From positions 62,001 to 126,000 of the forward strand of contig NZ_JAIVFX010000006.1 in NCBI RefSeq assembly GCF_020829625.1: a DNA stretch of 64,000 bases, given 5' to 3'. Each line of letters begins with the position of its first letter. Position 1 is the stretch's first letter. Below, piece by piece: positions 9,932-17,921 of the stretch. Made by a program: the position numbers and the translations under genes. The stretch comes from Nostoc sp. XA010. GTDB taxonomy: Bacteria; Cyanobacteriota; Cyanobacteriia; Cyanobacteriales; Nostocaceae. The notes below the pieces were generated by a model, which saw only the letters and a program-made list of their open reading frames with translations, made no database searches and was not told the origin of the DNA.

Positions 9932-10990
9932 TTAACTACGCCCAAATCCTTGACCCCGCAAAACCTTTGACCATACAACTAATTCGCCCTGCTCACCGCC
10001 TGCGGCCAGTAATTTGCCTTGGGGATGCCAAGCTAGAGTGGAAAATCCTGCTGAGACACCTGTGATAATTTGGGATACTTCTTTGGCTTTGTTCCACAAA
10101 CACAACCAGCCATCAGCAGCAGCAGAAGCGAGAAGGAAGCTTTTGGGTGCAAACGCGATCGCATTGATAACACCCACATGATTAGTTAATACTCGTGCTT
10201 CCCAGCCTAACGAATCATCCTCTAGCTTTTCCCAGACCACAATACCTTCAACGCTAGAAGATGCCAGTATTGGCGCACCCAGTTTCGTGGTAGCTTCTGA
10301 CCATGCCAATTGGCGAATTTTACCAGGGAACCCACGCATCACCCAAGGGTCGGGGTTGTTCCATTCTAAAACGGTGACACTACGATCCATGTTGCCAGAA
10401 GCTAGGAATTTGCCATCGGGCGACCAAGCCATCGCTACACTGACAGTAGTCATATCTAGGTTGTATGGTTCTTCATCCCAGTTTTGACTATGCCAAATTT
10501 TGACTCCCTTATAACCACTAATAGCTAAGTATTGTCCGTCAATACGCCAATCTATACCCAGTACTGAAGAGTTGTCGAAATTCAGCGTTACGACAATTTC
10601 ACGAGTATCTGCATCCCAAACTTGGACGTAACGCCCCAAACTAAAAGCCAGTTGGTTACTGGTGTAATTCCAAGCTAGCTTGTCAACCCATGCGGGGGCA
10701 TTTTCCAAGGTGGCAATTAATTCAGTGTCACGCCAAATTTTTACCTGTCCATCTTGTCCACCAACGGCTAAAAATTTTCCATCTGGTGAAAAAGCTAGAC
10801 AGTCTACAGATTTACCGTTACCAGTTTGTAAACTTGTAAGTTCGCCATCATTCCACAAAACCACTTCACCGGCGGCGGAAGTTGCTGCTAAAGTTTGACC
10901 TTGTGGCGACCAAGCGATCGCAGTTACATAATCTGAAAGTGTCCCCGAATAGTGTTGTTCAAATTCCTTTGATTTGGTTGTGGAGTTCAT
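9932..10990 (-). CDS. WD40-repeat beta-propeller protein
   Basis: A 352-residue protein built from WD40 repeats. Blade-ending strands are visible as VVLWND, VKIWRD, VQVWDA, VKIWHS, VTVLEW, IVVWEK, LCLWNK and LVVWSK, consistent with a seven- or eight-bladed propeller; SPDGKFLA occurs repeatedly. It has no enzyme domain, signal peptide or membrane helix, so it is probably a cytoplasmic protein-interaction platform. It lies 92 bp downstream of the COG0523 GTPase gene on the same strand and is probably in the same Zur-controlled transcript, suggesting a role in metal delivery (inference). The intervening 92 bp contain an inverted heptamer repeat. Confidence 0.85.
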   Translation of the reverse strand: MNSTTKSKEFEQHYSGTLSDYVTAIAWSPQGQTLAATSAAGEVVLWNDGELTSLQTGNGKSVDCLAFSPDGKFLAVGGQDGQVKIWRDTELIATLENAPAWVDKLAWNYTSNQLAFSLGRYVQVWDADTREIVVTLNFDNSSVLGIDWRIDGQYLAISGYKGVKIWHSQNWDEEPYNLDMTTVSVAMAWSPDGKFLASGNMDRSVTVLEWNNPDPWVMRGFPGKIRQLAWSEATTKLGAPILASSSVEGIVVWEKLEDDSLGWEARVLTNHVGVINAIAFAPKSFLLASAAADGWLCLWNKAKEVSQIITGVSAGFSTLAWHPQGKLLAAGGEQGELVVWSKVLRGQGFGRS

Positions 10991-10995
10991 ATTTT

Positions 10996-11082
10996 CTACA
11001 GAAGTTAGGAGTTAGAAGTTAGGAGTTAGAAGTTAGGAATTTTTAACTCATCACTCATAACTCCTAACTCCTAACTTTTTAT
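10996..11082. repeat. Heptamer repeat arranged as an inverted repeat (GTTAGGA / TCCTAAC)
   Basis: Plus-strand GTTAGGA/GTTAGAA units (about 11005-11040) are followed by TCCTAAC units (about 11060-11080), so the transcript between the COG0523 and WD40 genes can fold into a long hairpin. This resembles the short tandemly repeated sequences of heterocystous cyanobacteria. Confidence 0.75.
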
Positions 11083-12054
11083 TTACGCTAAACAAGCGAG
11101 AAAATCTTGCTTGAGTTGGGCTGCATCAAGGTTGCGACCGATGAAAACTAGTTCGTTTTTGGGGGTTTCGCTTGCTTTCCAGGGGCGATCGGGTTTGCCA
11201 TCAAATATCATGTGTACTCCTTGGAATACAAATCGATTATCTTCTCCTGCAATATTTAAAATGCCTTTCATCCGAAAAATATCTGGCCCTTGAGTCCGCA
11301 GTAACTCTGAAAGCCAAGTGTTTAATTTTTCTCCATCAACTGCACCTGCTTCTACTAAAGCCACAGAAAAGACAGTTTCATCGTGTACGTGGGCATCTTC
11401 GCCTAAGAAATCTGGATCAATTTCTAATGCGCGTTCTAAATCAAAGGCTTTTACACCTAATAAAGCATCCATTCCTAGTTCAGAATTTTGGGTGCGGTAA
11501 ATTTTTGCGATCGCATTCATCGCCCGAATCCGTTTTTCTAATTCATCCAACTCTTCTGGCGCTACCAAATCTGTTTTATTAAGTAAAATTACATCGGCAA
11601 AGGCAATCTGTTCTTGTGCTTCGTCTGCATCCCAGTGCTGCCAAATATGTTTGGCATCTACGACTGTCACCACTGCATCTAAAGACAGTTGGCTTTGTAA
11701 ATCTTCATCAACAAAAAATGTCTGAATCACTGGTGCAGGATCGGCTAATCCAGTTGTTTCAATTACTAAATGGTCAAATTTATCGCGTCGCTTCATCAAA
11801 TTGCCAATGATGCGAATTAAATCGCCGCGCACTGTACAACAGATACAGCCATTATTCATTTCAAAAATTTCTTCATCTGCATCGATAATCAATTGATTAT
11901 CAATACCCACTTCCCCAAATTCATTGACAATCACAGCAACTTTTTTGCCGTGTTCGTAGGTGAGGATGTGATTGAGTAGAGTCGTTTTACCTGCTCCCAA
12001 ATAGCCTGTAAGAACAGTAACGGGAACTGAATTGTTGATTACGTCAGCCACCAT
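11083..12054 (-). CDS. COG0523 (CobW/ZigA-like) metallochaperone GTPase, likely Zur-regulated
   Basis: A 323-residue G3E GTPase. Walker A GYLGAGKT is at 17-24, the family metal motif CICC at 70-73, Walker B-like ETTGLADP at 99-106 and the guanine-specificity motif NKTD at 159-162; a CobW C-terminal domain follows (about 225-320, ending FIGRNLD...). Such proteins bind Zn (or Co) and insert it into client proteins under metal limitation. Two ATAATCATTAT palindromes upstream, one 29 bp from the start, match the Zur operator known from Anabaena, so zinc starvation should induce it. The WD40 gene follows. It lacks the His-rich insert of the paralogue at 56300. CobW of cobalamin synthesis is unlikely without other cob genes nearby. 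Confidence 0.92.
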   Translation of the reverse strand: MVADVINNSVPVTVLTGYLGAGKTTLLNHILTYEHGKKVAVIVNEFGEVGIDNQLIIDADEEIFEMNNGCICCTVRGDLIRIIGNLMKRRDKFDHLVIETTGLADPAPVIQTFFVDEDLQSQLSLDAVVTVVDAKHIWQHWDADEAQEQIAFADVILLNKTDLVAPEELDELEKRIRAMNAIAKIYRTQNSELGMDALLGVKAFDLERALEIDPDFLGEDAHVHDETVFSVALVEAGAVDGEKLNTWLSELLRTQGPDIFRMKGILNIAGEDNRFVFQGVHMIFDGKPDRPWKASETPKNELVFIGRNLDAAQLKQDFLACLA

Positions 12055-12082
12055 ACTCTAAATTCCTCTTGTCTCACCTTAT

Positions 12083-12097
12083 GGATAATCATTATCG
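12083..12097. promoter_or_regulatory. Putative Zur box, proximal
   Basis: GGATAATCATTATCG contains the 11-bp core ATAATCATTAT, 7-1-7 in design and close to TGATAATNATTATCA. It lies 29 bp upstream of the COG0523 start, a typical repressor position. Confidence 0.75.
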
Positions 12098-12315
12098 CCC
12101 ATGATAAATCTTTTTATATTTTTGTGCGAACTTGCTGTTATTTTGAGTTTCAGCAAAATCATCACATAATTTAATCACAGAACATTTTATTTTTATGCAT
12201 CTGTAATAAGTAGTAAATATTCATAAGTTGGGGTAGCTGCTAGGAAGATTGCATATAAGCCGACCCACCCTGCGGGAAGTCGCAGGTTAGTACCTTAACA
12301 TTCCCAAAGAACCTA

Positions 12316-12330
12316 TGATAATCATTATCA
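12316..12330. promoter_or_regulatory. Putative Zur box, distal, perfect palindrome
   Basis: TGATAATCATTATCA is a perfect 7-1-7 palindrome and an exact match to the Zur consensus described for Anabaena. It lies 262 bp upstream of the COG0523 start, so it may mark a second, distal promoter or a looping site. Confidence 0.82.
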
Positions 12331-12404
12331 CATAAAAAATTATACTTTGATGGAGACTTCCCTACTAAGCTTGGGGAGTAAGACTGAAAGCCTCTCTCCA
12401 GAAT

Positions 12405-13319
12405 TTAATTTTCTAAAGAGAACAAAAAATATTGAACCACTTCTAAAACAACTCCTGGGTATTCTTCATGTAGTCCCAGAGAACCAGGTATAACAACGCT
12501 TTTCACTCCTGGTAAGGCTGCCAAAGCGTTCATTTCTTCTCGCGATTTAGGGGGGCTGGATTCGCCAATTACTACCATGAGCGGTACAGTTAAAGACTGC
12601 ACAAGTCCCAGAAAATCAGATTGTTCGTGTACAGCATCGAGATTACCAGTTACAAAGGCAGCAGATGCAAATCGCGCTCCTGGTTGTTGAGTTGTGTGCC
12701 ATTTATTCTCGATGAAACTGGGTGTAATTTTAGCCGCGTCAGTAAAGACATGACGGCGATACATCAAACTTAAGAAGGATGGGGTAGTGTTGAGTTTGTA
12801 GAGAGCTTGACCAAGTATAGGCGATCGCACCAATTCTCTCACAATGCCAGCTATTTGCTGACTTGCTCCCATTGTCGGCAAAGGCCCACGCCAAGTAGGA
12901 GCTAACAACAAAATTCGTAAGAAAGTAGCCGGTTGTTTGACAGCTAATTGTAAAACGTAACTAGCAGCATGACCAGCCGCCACCACAGTAATGGGAGTAT
13001 TAAAAACAGCTTTGACAAAATCTTCCAGAAATTGCTGATATATTTCTGGACGGTAATTCAAACTAGGGCGAGATGATTCACCAAATCCAGGCCAGTCTAT
13101 TGCTACAACTTGAAAATTGGGAGCTAGTAACTTGGCAAGTTCGCCTACTTCCAAACGCGTCGAAACACTGCTGAAAGATGGTAGCAGCAATAGCGGTGAA
13201 CCTTTACCGAGGGTTTCATAAACAACGCGTAATTGCTGATTTTCCCAATTCCAGAGATATTCTTGAACTACTCCACCAAAGCCAGTAGTAGCAGAGGTAG
13301 ATAATAAATTGGTTGACAT
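12405..13319 (-). CDS. Alpha/beta-hydrolase-fold protein without the nucleophile
   Basis: Length (304 residues) and order of motifs fit the alpha/beta hydrolase superfamily: strand LLLLPSFSSVS (43-53), the oxyanion-loop-to-DWPGFGESSRP segment (75-85), the nucleophile elbow, and a C-terminal GLHEEYPG with the catalytic-type His284. The elbow reads GHAAS (116-120) rather than GHSxG, so Ala118 stands where the Ser/Asp/Cys nucleophile should be. It may be non-hydrolytic (a lyase, binding protein or scaffold) or a cofactor-independent enzyme. It has no signal peptide. It lies 101 bp downstream of sufE on the same strand. I cannot name its substrate. Confidence 0.8.
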   Translation of the reverse strand: MSTNLLSTSATTGFGGVVQEYLWNWENQQLRVVYETLGKGSPLLLLPSFSSVSTRLEVGELAKLLAPNFQVVAIDWPGFGESSRPSLNYRPEIYQQFLEDFVKAVFNTPITVVAAGHAASYVLQLAVKQPATFLRILLLAPTWRGPLPTMGASQQIAGIVRELVRSPILGQALYKLNTTPSFLSLMYRRHVFTDAAKITPSFIENKWHTTQQPGARFASAAFVTGNLDAVHEQSDFLGLVQSLTVPLMVVIGESSPPKSREEMNALAALPGVKSVVIPGSLGLHEEYPGVVLEVVQYFLFSLEN

Positions 13320-13349
13320 TAGACTAAATTTTGGTAGTTGTACCTTATT

Positions 13350-13420
13350 TGTCAGTTGTTTTTTGTCAGTTGTCTTTTGCTAATGATCAATGACTAATGA
13401 CTAATGACAAATGACCAAGT
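13350..13420. repeat. Degenerate heptamer array between sufE and the hydrolase-fold gene
   Basis: Runs of TGACTAA/TGACAAA/GTCAGTT-like heptamers (for example AATGACTAATGACAAATGAC near 13393-13416) fill most of the gap. It is STRR-type low-complexity sequence of the kind seen at several other gene borders in this window. Confidence 0.65.
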
Positions 13421-13861
13421 TTAGCTAGGTAAATCTAACTTACATTCCAATACTTTTTTTTGCATGGTTTTAAAAATATTGTAAAACCCATTAGCACGGG
13501 AAGGTGTCAGACTAACATTTAAACCTGTTTCTTGAATAAAATCTGGAGTAAGTTGGACAATCTCACTTGGCGTTAGTCCATGTAATCCTTCAACCAGAAG
13601 CCCTACTAATCCTTTGGTTAACTGAGAATCGGAATCGCCCTGAAACACAACCTTACCGTCATCCAAGGCTGCGGTGATATAAACTTGAGACACGCAACCA
13701 GGAACTTTATTTTCGGGTAATTTATCAGCTTCTGGAAACTCATTGAGCTTCTGAGCATACCAGATTAACTGTTCATAGCGTCGCTTCGGTTCAGAAGCGC
13801 GTTGAAAGCGCTGGACAATTTTAGCGAGCGCAGGTGGCAAAGAATCTAGAGTTGAGGACAT
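13421..13861 (-). CDS. sufE: SufE-family sulfur acceptor
   Basis: A 146-residue protein of the SufE/CsdE family. The N-terminal LAKIVQRFQRASEPKRRYEQLI and the hallmark NKVPGCVSQVYI, with acceptor Cys56, are clear. C-terminal GLHGLTPSEIVQLTPDF and GFYNIFKTMQKK also match. SufE takes persulfide sulfur from the cysteine desulfurase SufS and stimulates it, feeding Fe-S cluster assembly in the cytoplasm. The length is usual for the family. The remaining suf genes are not in this window. Confidence 0.93.
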   Translation of the reverse strand: MSSTLDSLPPALAKIVQRFQRASEPKRRYEQLIWYAQKLNEFPEADKLPENKVPGCVSQVYITAALDDGKVVFQGDSDSQLTKGLVGLLVEGLHGLTPSEIVQLTPDFIQETGLNVSLTPSRANGFYNIFKTMQKKVLECKLDLPS

Positions 13862-14325
13862 AACAGAAGCTGCAAATGATCGGTATCACTTTGAGTGTAG
13901 ATTATCTTTAGAGCGATGCCTAGGTTGGGCTGCGCCTACGCGCATCCGCTTTACCTTGGCATATCAGCTAGCTATAACCTGTCAAGTCTAGATAATTACT
14001 GCGATCGCATTCACTTTCAGTCAGGTTTTTCAATACACCTAATCACAAAAACTTAATTTTTTTATAAGCAAATTCTAACAGTAACTCTATGGAAGTTACT
14101 GTTGTATCACTATAAGCTTACTGCTATTACGTAAGTATATGGAATGTGTGAAATTTATGTATAGCTTGATTTTACTATGAGATGCCTACGACGGGCTGCG
14201 CCTACGCAATCACAAAATTAGCTGCAATTAACTTTTAACCAAGCAGCTAGGGGATAATCAATAATTAAAAATTAAAAATCAAAAATAATTCTGATTTTTA
14301 ATTTTTAATTTCTCTCCCTTAAGGA
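13862..14325. other. Repeat-bearing gap between sufE and the RNA-binding protein gene
   Basis: No gene seen. It contains two copies of the dispersed GATGCCTACG...CTGCGCCTACGC repeat (about 13913-13941 and 14181-14207) and an AT-rich perfect inverted repeat at 14263-14310. Confidence 0.6.
14263..14310. terminator. AT-rich 19-bp perfect inverted repeat, possible terminator of the RRM gene
   Basis: Arms 14263-14281 (AATTAAAAATTAAAAATCA) and 14292-14310 are exact complements around a 10-nt loop. It lies 16 bp after the stop of the RRM gene on the minus strand. The AT-only stem would be a weak terminator; it may equally be one of the dispersed AT palindromes of this genome. Confidence 0.5.
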
Positions 14326-14838
14326 TTAATTCGTAGTTTGTGCAGCTAGCATCTGCTTCAACTTTTCTAATTCCGAAGCCCAACGAGGATCTGGACGAAT
14401 AGCGTCTGAATCGGTGGTTGTGGTGTTGTTTTCACGGGAACCGCCGCCGCCGCTACCACCGCCGCCACGACGAGGCTTCTTAGAGCTTTTCTCGCGGCGG
14501 CTACCTTCTCTAGTAGGCATAGGAGTAGGGGTACTACTAGCAGCAGTAACTGGTTTGGGAGCTTGCTCCTCGCCCTCATCACCTTTTGTCCGAGGTAATG
14601 CCTTCTCTAGCTTAATCGGAGTATCTTTGAACATCTGACCATTATATTTTTCAATAATTTCGTCAGCTTGCTCGTCGTTGTTAACTGTTAGAAAACCGAA
14701 ACCACGGCATTTGCCAGTTTTACGGTCTTTAATTAATTTAGTAGTTACAGCATCACCTTCTGCTGCAAAAACTGCTTGCAGATCCTGACGATCTATTTCT
14801 TCTTTAGGCAAATTACCTATATATAGGCGAATGGACAT
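14326..14838 (-). CDS. RRM-type RNA-binding protein with Gly/Arg-rich tail (Rbp family)
   Basis: A single RNA recognition motif fills residues 1-82: RNP2 is LYIGNL (5-10) and RNP1 is KCRGFGFL (43-50), with the conserved aromatics. The tail from 83 is low-complexity, with TPTPMPTRE, a basic RREKSSKKPRRG patch and a glycine stretch GGGGSGGGGS near 126-135, then DPRWASELEKLKQML. Cyanobacterial Rbp proteins are cytoplasmic RNA-binding proteins, often cold-induced, that help mRNA stability or targeting. A strong Shine-Dalgarno GGAGG lies 8 nt before the ATG. The long untranslated upstream gap is compatible with cold-responsive leader control (inference). Confidence 0.92.
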   Translation of the reverse strand: MSIRLYIGNLPKEEIDRQDLQAVFAAEGDAVTTKLIKDRKTGKCRGFGFLTVNNDEQADEIIEKYNGQMFKDTPIKLEKALPRTKGDEGEEQAPKPVTAASSTPTPMPTREGSRREKSSKKPRRGGGGSGGGGSRENNTTTTDSDAIRPDPRWASELEKLKQMLAAQTTN

Positions 14839-15462
14839 GAACTATACCTCCAGAGTTAAATGAACATGGCAAGGCAAGAAAACAATCACTTGGCTTTGGC
14901 TTTTAATTAAATAGATGCTATTGACCCAGACTGCCATCAACCAATTTTTTTGCTCGAAACTGTCAACCTATACAACAATACAGTTTTTCGTCGGGATCAA
15001 GCTTGTTTAATCTAAAGGCCCACACTATGGTGAGCTAATAACACCTTAATTCTAAGAATTGTAAATTTAATAGCCTATTGCCTGCTAAAGTACACGCTTT
15101 CTTCCATGCCTTTTTTCGCAGAATCAAATACCATTCCTTACATTACCACGGTATTTTCTACGTAGCTAGTTTAGCGCATACATTTCCGACATTAGTATTA
15201 CTGTATCGTAACATAAAACACATTTTTTTATTCAAGGGAGCATATTTTGAAACAAAAACCAGCCAGTGGCTGGTTAATTTCCTGCTGTGTTGGAAGGATA
15301 AAAGGTATGGAGCGGGGGGAAAAGCATCCGAATCAACAACTAAGCTGTAGTGCTGAGTTATGTCGCTTGCTATTGCTTGTGTAAATAAATGTAACATTTT
15401 TAAAGAAAACCTGCAACTTTTGTTTACATCCAATTTGTCCTTTTTCCTTTGCTAATTAATGA
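14839..15462. other. 624-bp gap upstream of the RRM gene
   Basis: Open frames here (15078-15350 plus, 15158-15433 minus) overlap each other antisense and show no motif; I do not call them. The gap holds the hairpin at 15257-15275 and probably the promoter and long leader of the RRM gene. Confidence 0.55.
15252..15275 (-). terminator. Rho-independent-type terminator for the M48-like gene
   Basis: On the minus strand, AACCAGCC-ACT-GGCTGGTT (15257-15275) is a perfect 8-bp stem with a 3-nt loop, directly followed by a short T run (TTTTTG). It lies about 190 bp beyond the stop of the M48-like gene at 15463 and before the RRM gene. Confidence 0.65.
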
Positions 15463-17724
15463 CTAACCAGTCAGAAAAACGTATGCGCCCAAAGCCTGTG
15501 CTGCAACTGCTAAAAAAGTAGACCAAATGGGATGAGGGCTATGAACGGTTTTACCACTTTGAGTTTCCAGGGTTTGGATATCGATCCAAGGTGTTGCTCC
15601 TCGCCGAAACCAACCTGTGACGATAATTTGTCTACCAATTAGATCCTGGTGATTGACTTGTCCTAGCCAAGAAATGTGGTGTAATTTCACTAAACCTGCG
15701 CTGGATTGAAGGATTAAATCTTGCGCTAGGGAGTTACTAGTGCCTTGACGACCTAATAATTTACCCACAAGACGCACGCTGATGCTATCAATTGGTAAGG
15801 CAGAAGGATCAGCTAATAGGTTGGGTAGGTAATCGTCAGTTTGCACAGTGGCAGGTTTAATATCGGGGAAGAAAGAATTAATCCGCATCACTGTACCGAT
15901 GCTAAAGCCAATTAGAAGGCAGCCTGTAATGAAAGACCAATCTTCATATATCCACTTTAGATTTAAAAACTTGAGTGCGAATGCTAGTTGCCACGTTAGC
16001 CAGACGAAAGCTGCAAACAGAACCCCTAGAGGAATTCCCAACCAAGGAGCGATTTGTAATAAGAAAGACTGACGCTTAACTTTTGATGGTTCGCTTGCAA
16101 AATGTAGTTCAGTGTCTAGATGCCAGTGACGGGCTATTTGGCAGAGGCGTTCGATGCGATCGCCCATCAATGGATGACTATTATTAATTGTAAACCATCG
16201 GCGATAGGGATTGGCAGTATCCCACTTCAAAAATGATTCAAAAGATAAATTACTGGCAATAGTGCCTAAAGAAAGGCTCTGTTGGTGGCTGACTGGTGTC
16301 AGGAGATTTAAGCTTTCTAGTTGCCAACTTGTCTGTTCCTCTTTTTGGATATCAGCTGCAATGCCAATGGCAATTTTGAGTAAGGCGCGAATCAGGGCAT
16401 TGGGATTACCAGTAATTTCAGAGGCGATGCGATCGCTATAATAAAGCCGCAACCGCGATAACCATAATGCAGTCCCAGTCAGCAAACACCAAATTCCATA
16501 AACAAGACTAGCCAGAATTGTCACCGGCCAGCGCCAAATCCCTGATATTTTGTCTCCCCAATTCGATACTTGCTGATATAGCTGATAAATTGGTAGTGTC
16601 ACCAGCAGCAACAAAGACATCACAGCAAAATCCCAGTGAGCAATATGCCCTAGCTGTGTGGCGTAGATAATGGCGATTTCATCATCTGCTAGTTGCTCTA
16701 ATAACCCCTGACTTACAACAATCCTGGCATTACGTGGTAAACTGCCATAAGTCAGGATAATTGGTGCAGCCATTGGTAAGATCCGCAGTTTGGGTAACGG
16801 CCAGTGCCTCTGTTGGCAACAACGTTGTAGCACCCGAACAGCTTCGCGGCTATGGGCATTCAATACATCTTTAGAAAATTCTCGCTGACCATACAAGTTC
16901 GCCAGTAGCAGATCCAGCAACCAAGGTGATACTCCGATCAAAATCACCAATACTATTAGCAACAATTTAGTAGGGTTGCTGTATAAAAGCTGCAATGGCT
17001 CCAGATAAGGTAGTTTGACTAAAGTCTGGTTGATGAATCCCATTGCGAACTTGAGCATTTCTCGGATCACCCAAAATAGAGCGATGAATGTTCCTGCTGT
17101 TAGCAACCGTAAAGGGATTAATTTTGGTTTACGTAGGGGTTGCCATGCTCTAGCGCGTTGTGCTTGTCGCCAATAAATAACGCCGAATAATTTAGCTTGG
17201 GTGCGGGTCACAGAACCCATGAAGCCGCTTAAGGGCACAGATCCTGCTGCTGGCAATGGTGTAGCTACTGTAGCTTTGAGTTTAGCTAGTGGCACCATCG
17301 GTGGGGTGTCGTTGCTCTTAGTTTCTATTACTTGATCTTTTGGTTCCTCTAAGGTAGGAGTTTCTGGGGGAGTAACTGGGGTTGAATGTGGCGTTGAATT
17401 ATTAAAAGCAACAAATCCAGTTTCGACATTTTTTGATTCTTGATCGCGTTTTTGGCGTTTTGTTAGGTGTTCGAGTGCGCGTGTTGCCCACTCTTGAACT
17501 TGCGGATTGTTACTCTCAATGAGATTCTGAGAAATAGCGATCGCTTTGGAGGCTTCTCCAATCCGTGCATAAGCCATCACTAAACCAACCTGGGCTTGTA
17601 AGCTAGCAGTACCATTATTTTGGCTGCTAGCAATAGGTTCTAGTTGAGCGATCGCTGTTTGGTAATTTCCCTGCTTGAGGGCAATTAAACCAGCCTCCAA
17701 AGACGGTTTGGCATGTGAAGGCAT
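15463..17724 (-). CDS. M48-like membrane protein with TPR-like N-terminus; metalloprotease motif degenerate
   Basis: Residues 1-90 look like TPR repeats (EAGLIALKQGNYQTAIAQLE), followed by a Pro/Thr-rich linker, two membrane segments (about 205-275), an M48-like domain and further hydrophobic segments. Flanking sequence LADDEIAIIYATQLGHIAHWD matches M48 proteases (usual ...LAHELGHIxHRD), but the HExxH zinc site is TQLGH: first His and catalytic Glu are gone. The later ligand region reads LYYSDRIASEITGNP without the usual Glu. It is probably not an active HtpX-like protease. I take ATG 17724; a TTG at 17772 would add 16 residues unlike the family. Confidence 0.78.
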   Translation of the reverse strand: MPSHAKPSLEAGLIALKQGNYQTAIAQLEPIASSQNNGTASLQAQVGLVMAYARIGEASKAIAISQNLIESNNPQVQEWATRALEHLTKRQKRDQESKNVETGFVAFNNSTPHSTPVTPPETPTLEEPKDQVIETKSNDTPPMVPLAKLKATVATPLPAAGSVPLSGFMGSVTRTQAKLFGVIYWRQAQRARAWQPLRKPKLIPLRLLTAGTFIALFWVIREMLKFAMGFINQTLVKLPYLEPLQLLYSNPTKLLLIVLVILIGVSPWLLDLLLANLYGQREFSKDVLNAHSREAVRVLQRCCQQRHWPLPKLRILPMAAPIILTYGSLPRNARIVVSQGLLEQLADDEIAIIYATQLGHIAHWDFAVMSLLLLVTLPIYQLYQQVSNWGDKISGIWRWPVTILASLVYGIWCLLTGTALWLSRLRLYYSDRIASEITGNPNALIRALLKIAIGIAADIQKEEQTSWQLESLNLLTPVSHQQSLSLGTIASNLSFESFLKWDTANPYRRWFTINNSHPLMGDRIERLCQIARHWHLDTELHFASEPSKVKRQSFLLQIAPWLGIPLGVLFAAFVWLTWQLAFALKFLNLKWIYEDWSFITGCLLIGFSIGTVMRINSFFPDIKPATVQTDDYLPNLLADPSALPIDSISVRLVGKLLGRQGTSNSLAQDLILQSSAGLVKLHHISWLGQVNHQDLIGRQIIVTGWFRRGATPWIDIQTLETQSGKTVHSPHPIWSTFLAVAAQALGAYVFLTG

Positions 17725-17921
17725 ACAAATTCTGGCACTCCAATCTCTTCTAAGTGATCCACGTTTGTGCAAAAGCGCGAACCTCGGATGCCGTGGAAAT
17801 CAACCGCGCCCAAGTTTTGCTTGTCAAGTGAACGATAAATATTGAATAAAGACGTCAGAAGTCAGAATTCAGTTGGCTCTTTTGTCGGACTAATTCTGAA
17901 TTCAGAATTCTGTATTCTTCT

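Larger units (their letters stand above)
12055..12404. other. Regulatory gap upstream of COG0523 gene
   Basis: No gene seen. It holds two Zur-box-like palindromes (12083 and 12316). A GC-rich hairpin-like stretch, CCCTGCGGGAAGTCGCAGG, lies near 12268-12286. The start of the gene at 13319 is on the far side, so the distal box can serve only the COG0523 gene or an unseen transcript. Confidence 0.6.

Noticed and set aside
11083..12054. Cobalamin biosynthesis protein CobW
   Set aside because: No cob genes nearby, and Zur-box-like operators fit a zinc-related COG0523 protein better.
15078..15433. Overlapping ORFs on both strands in the gap upstream of the RRM gene
   Set aside because: They are antisense to each other and cover a terminator hairpin; no protein-like pattern.
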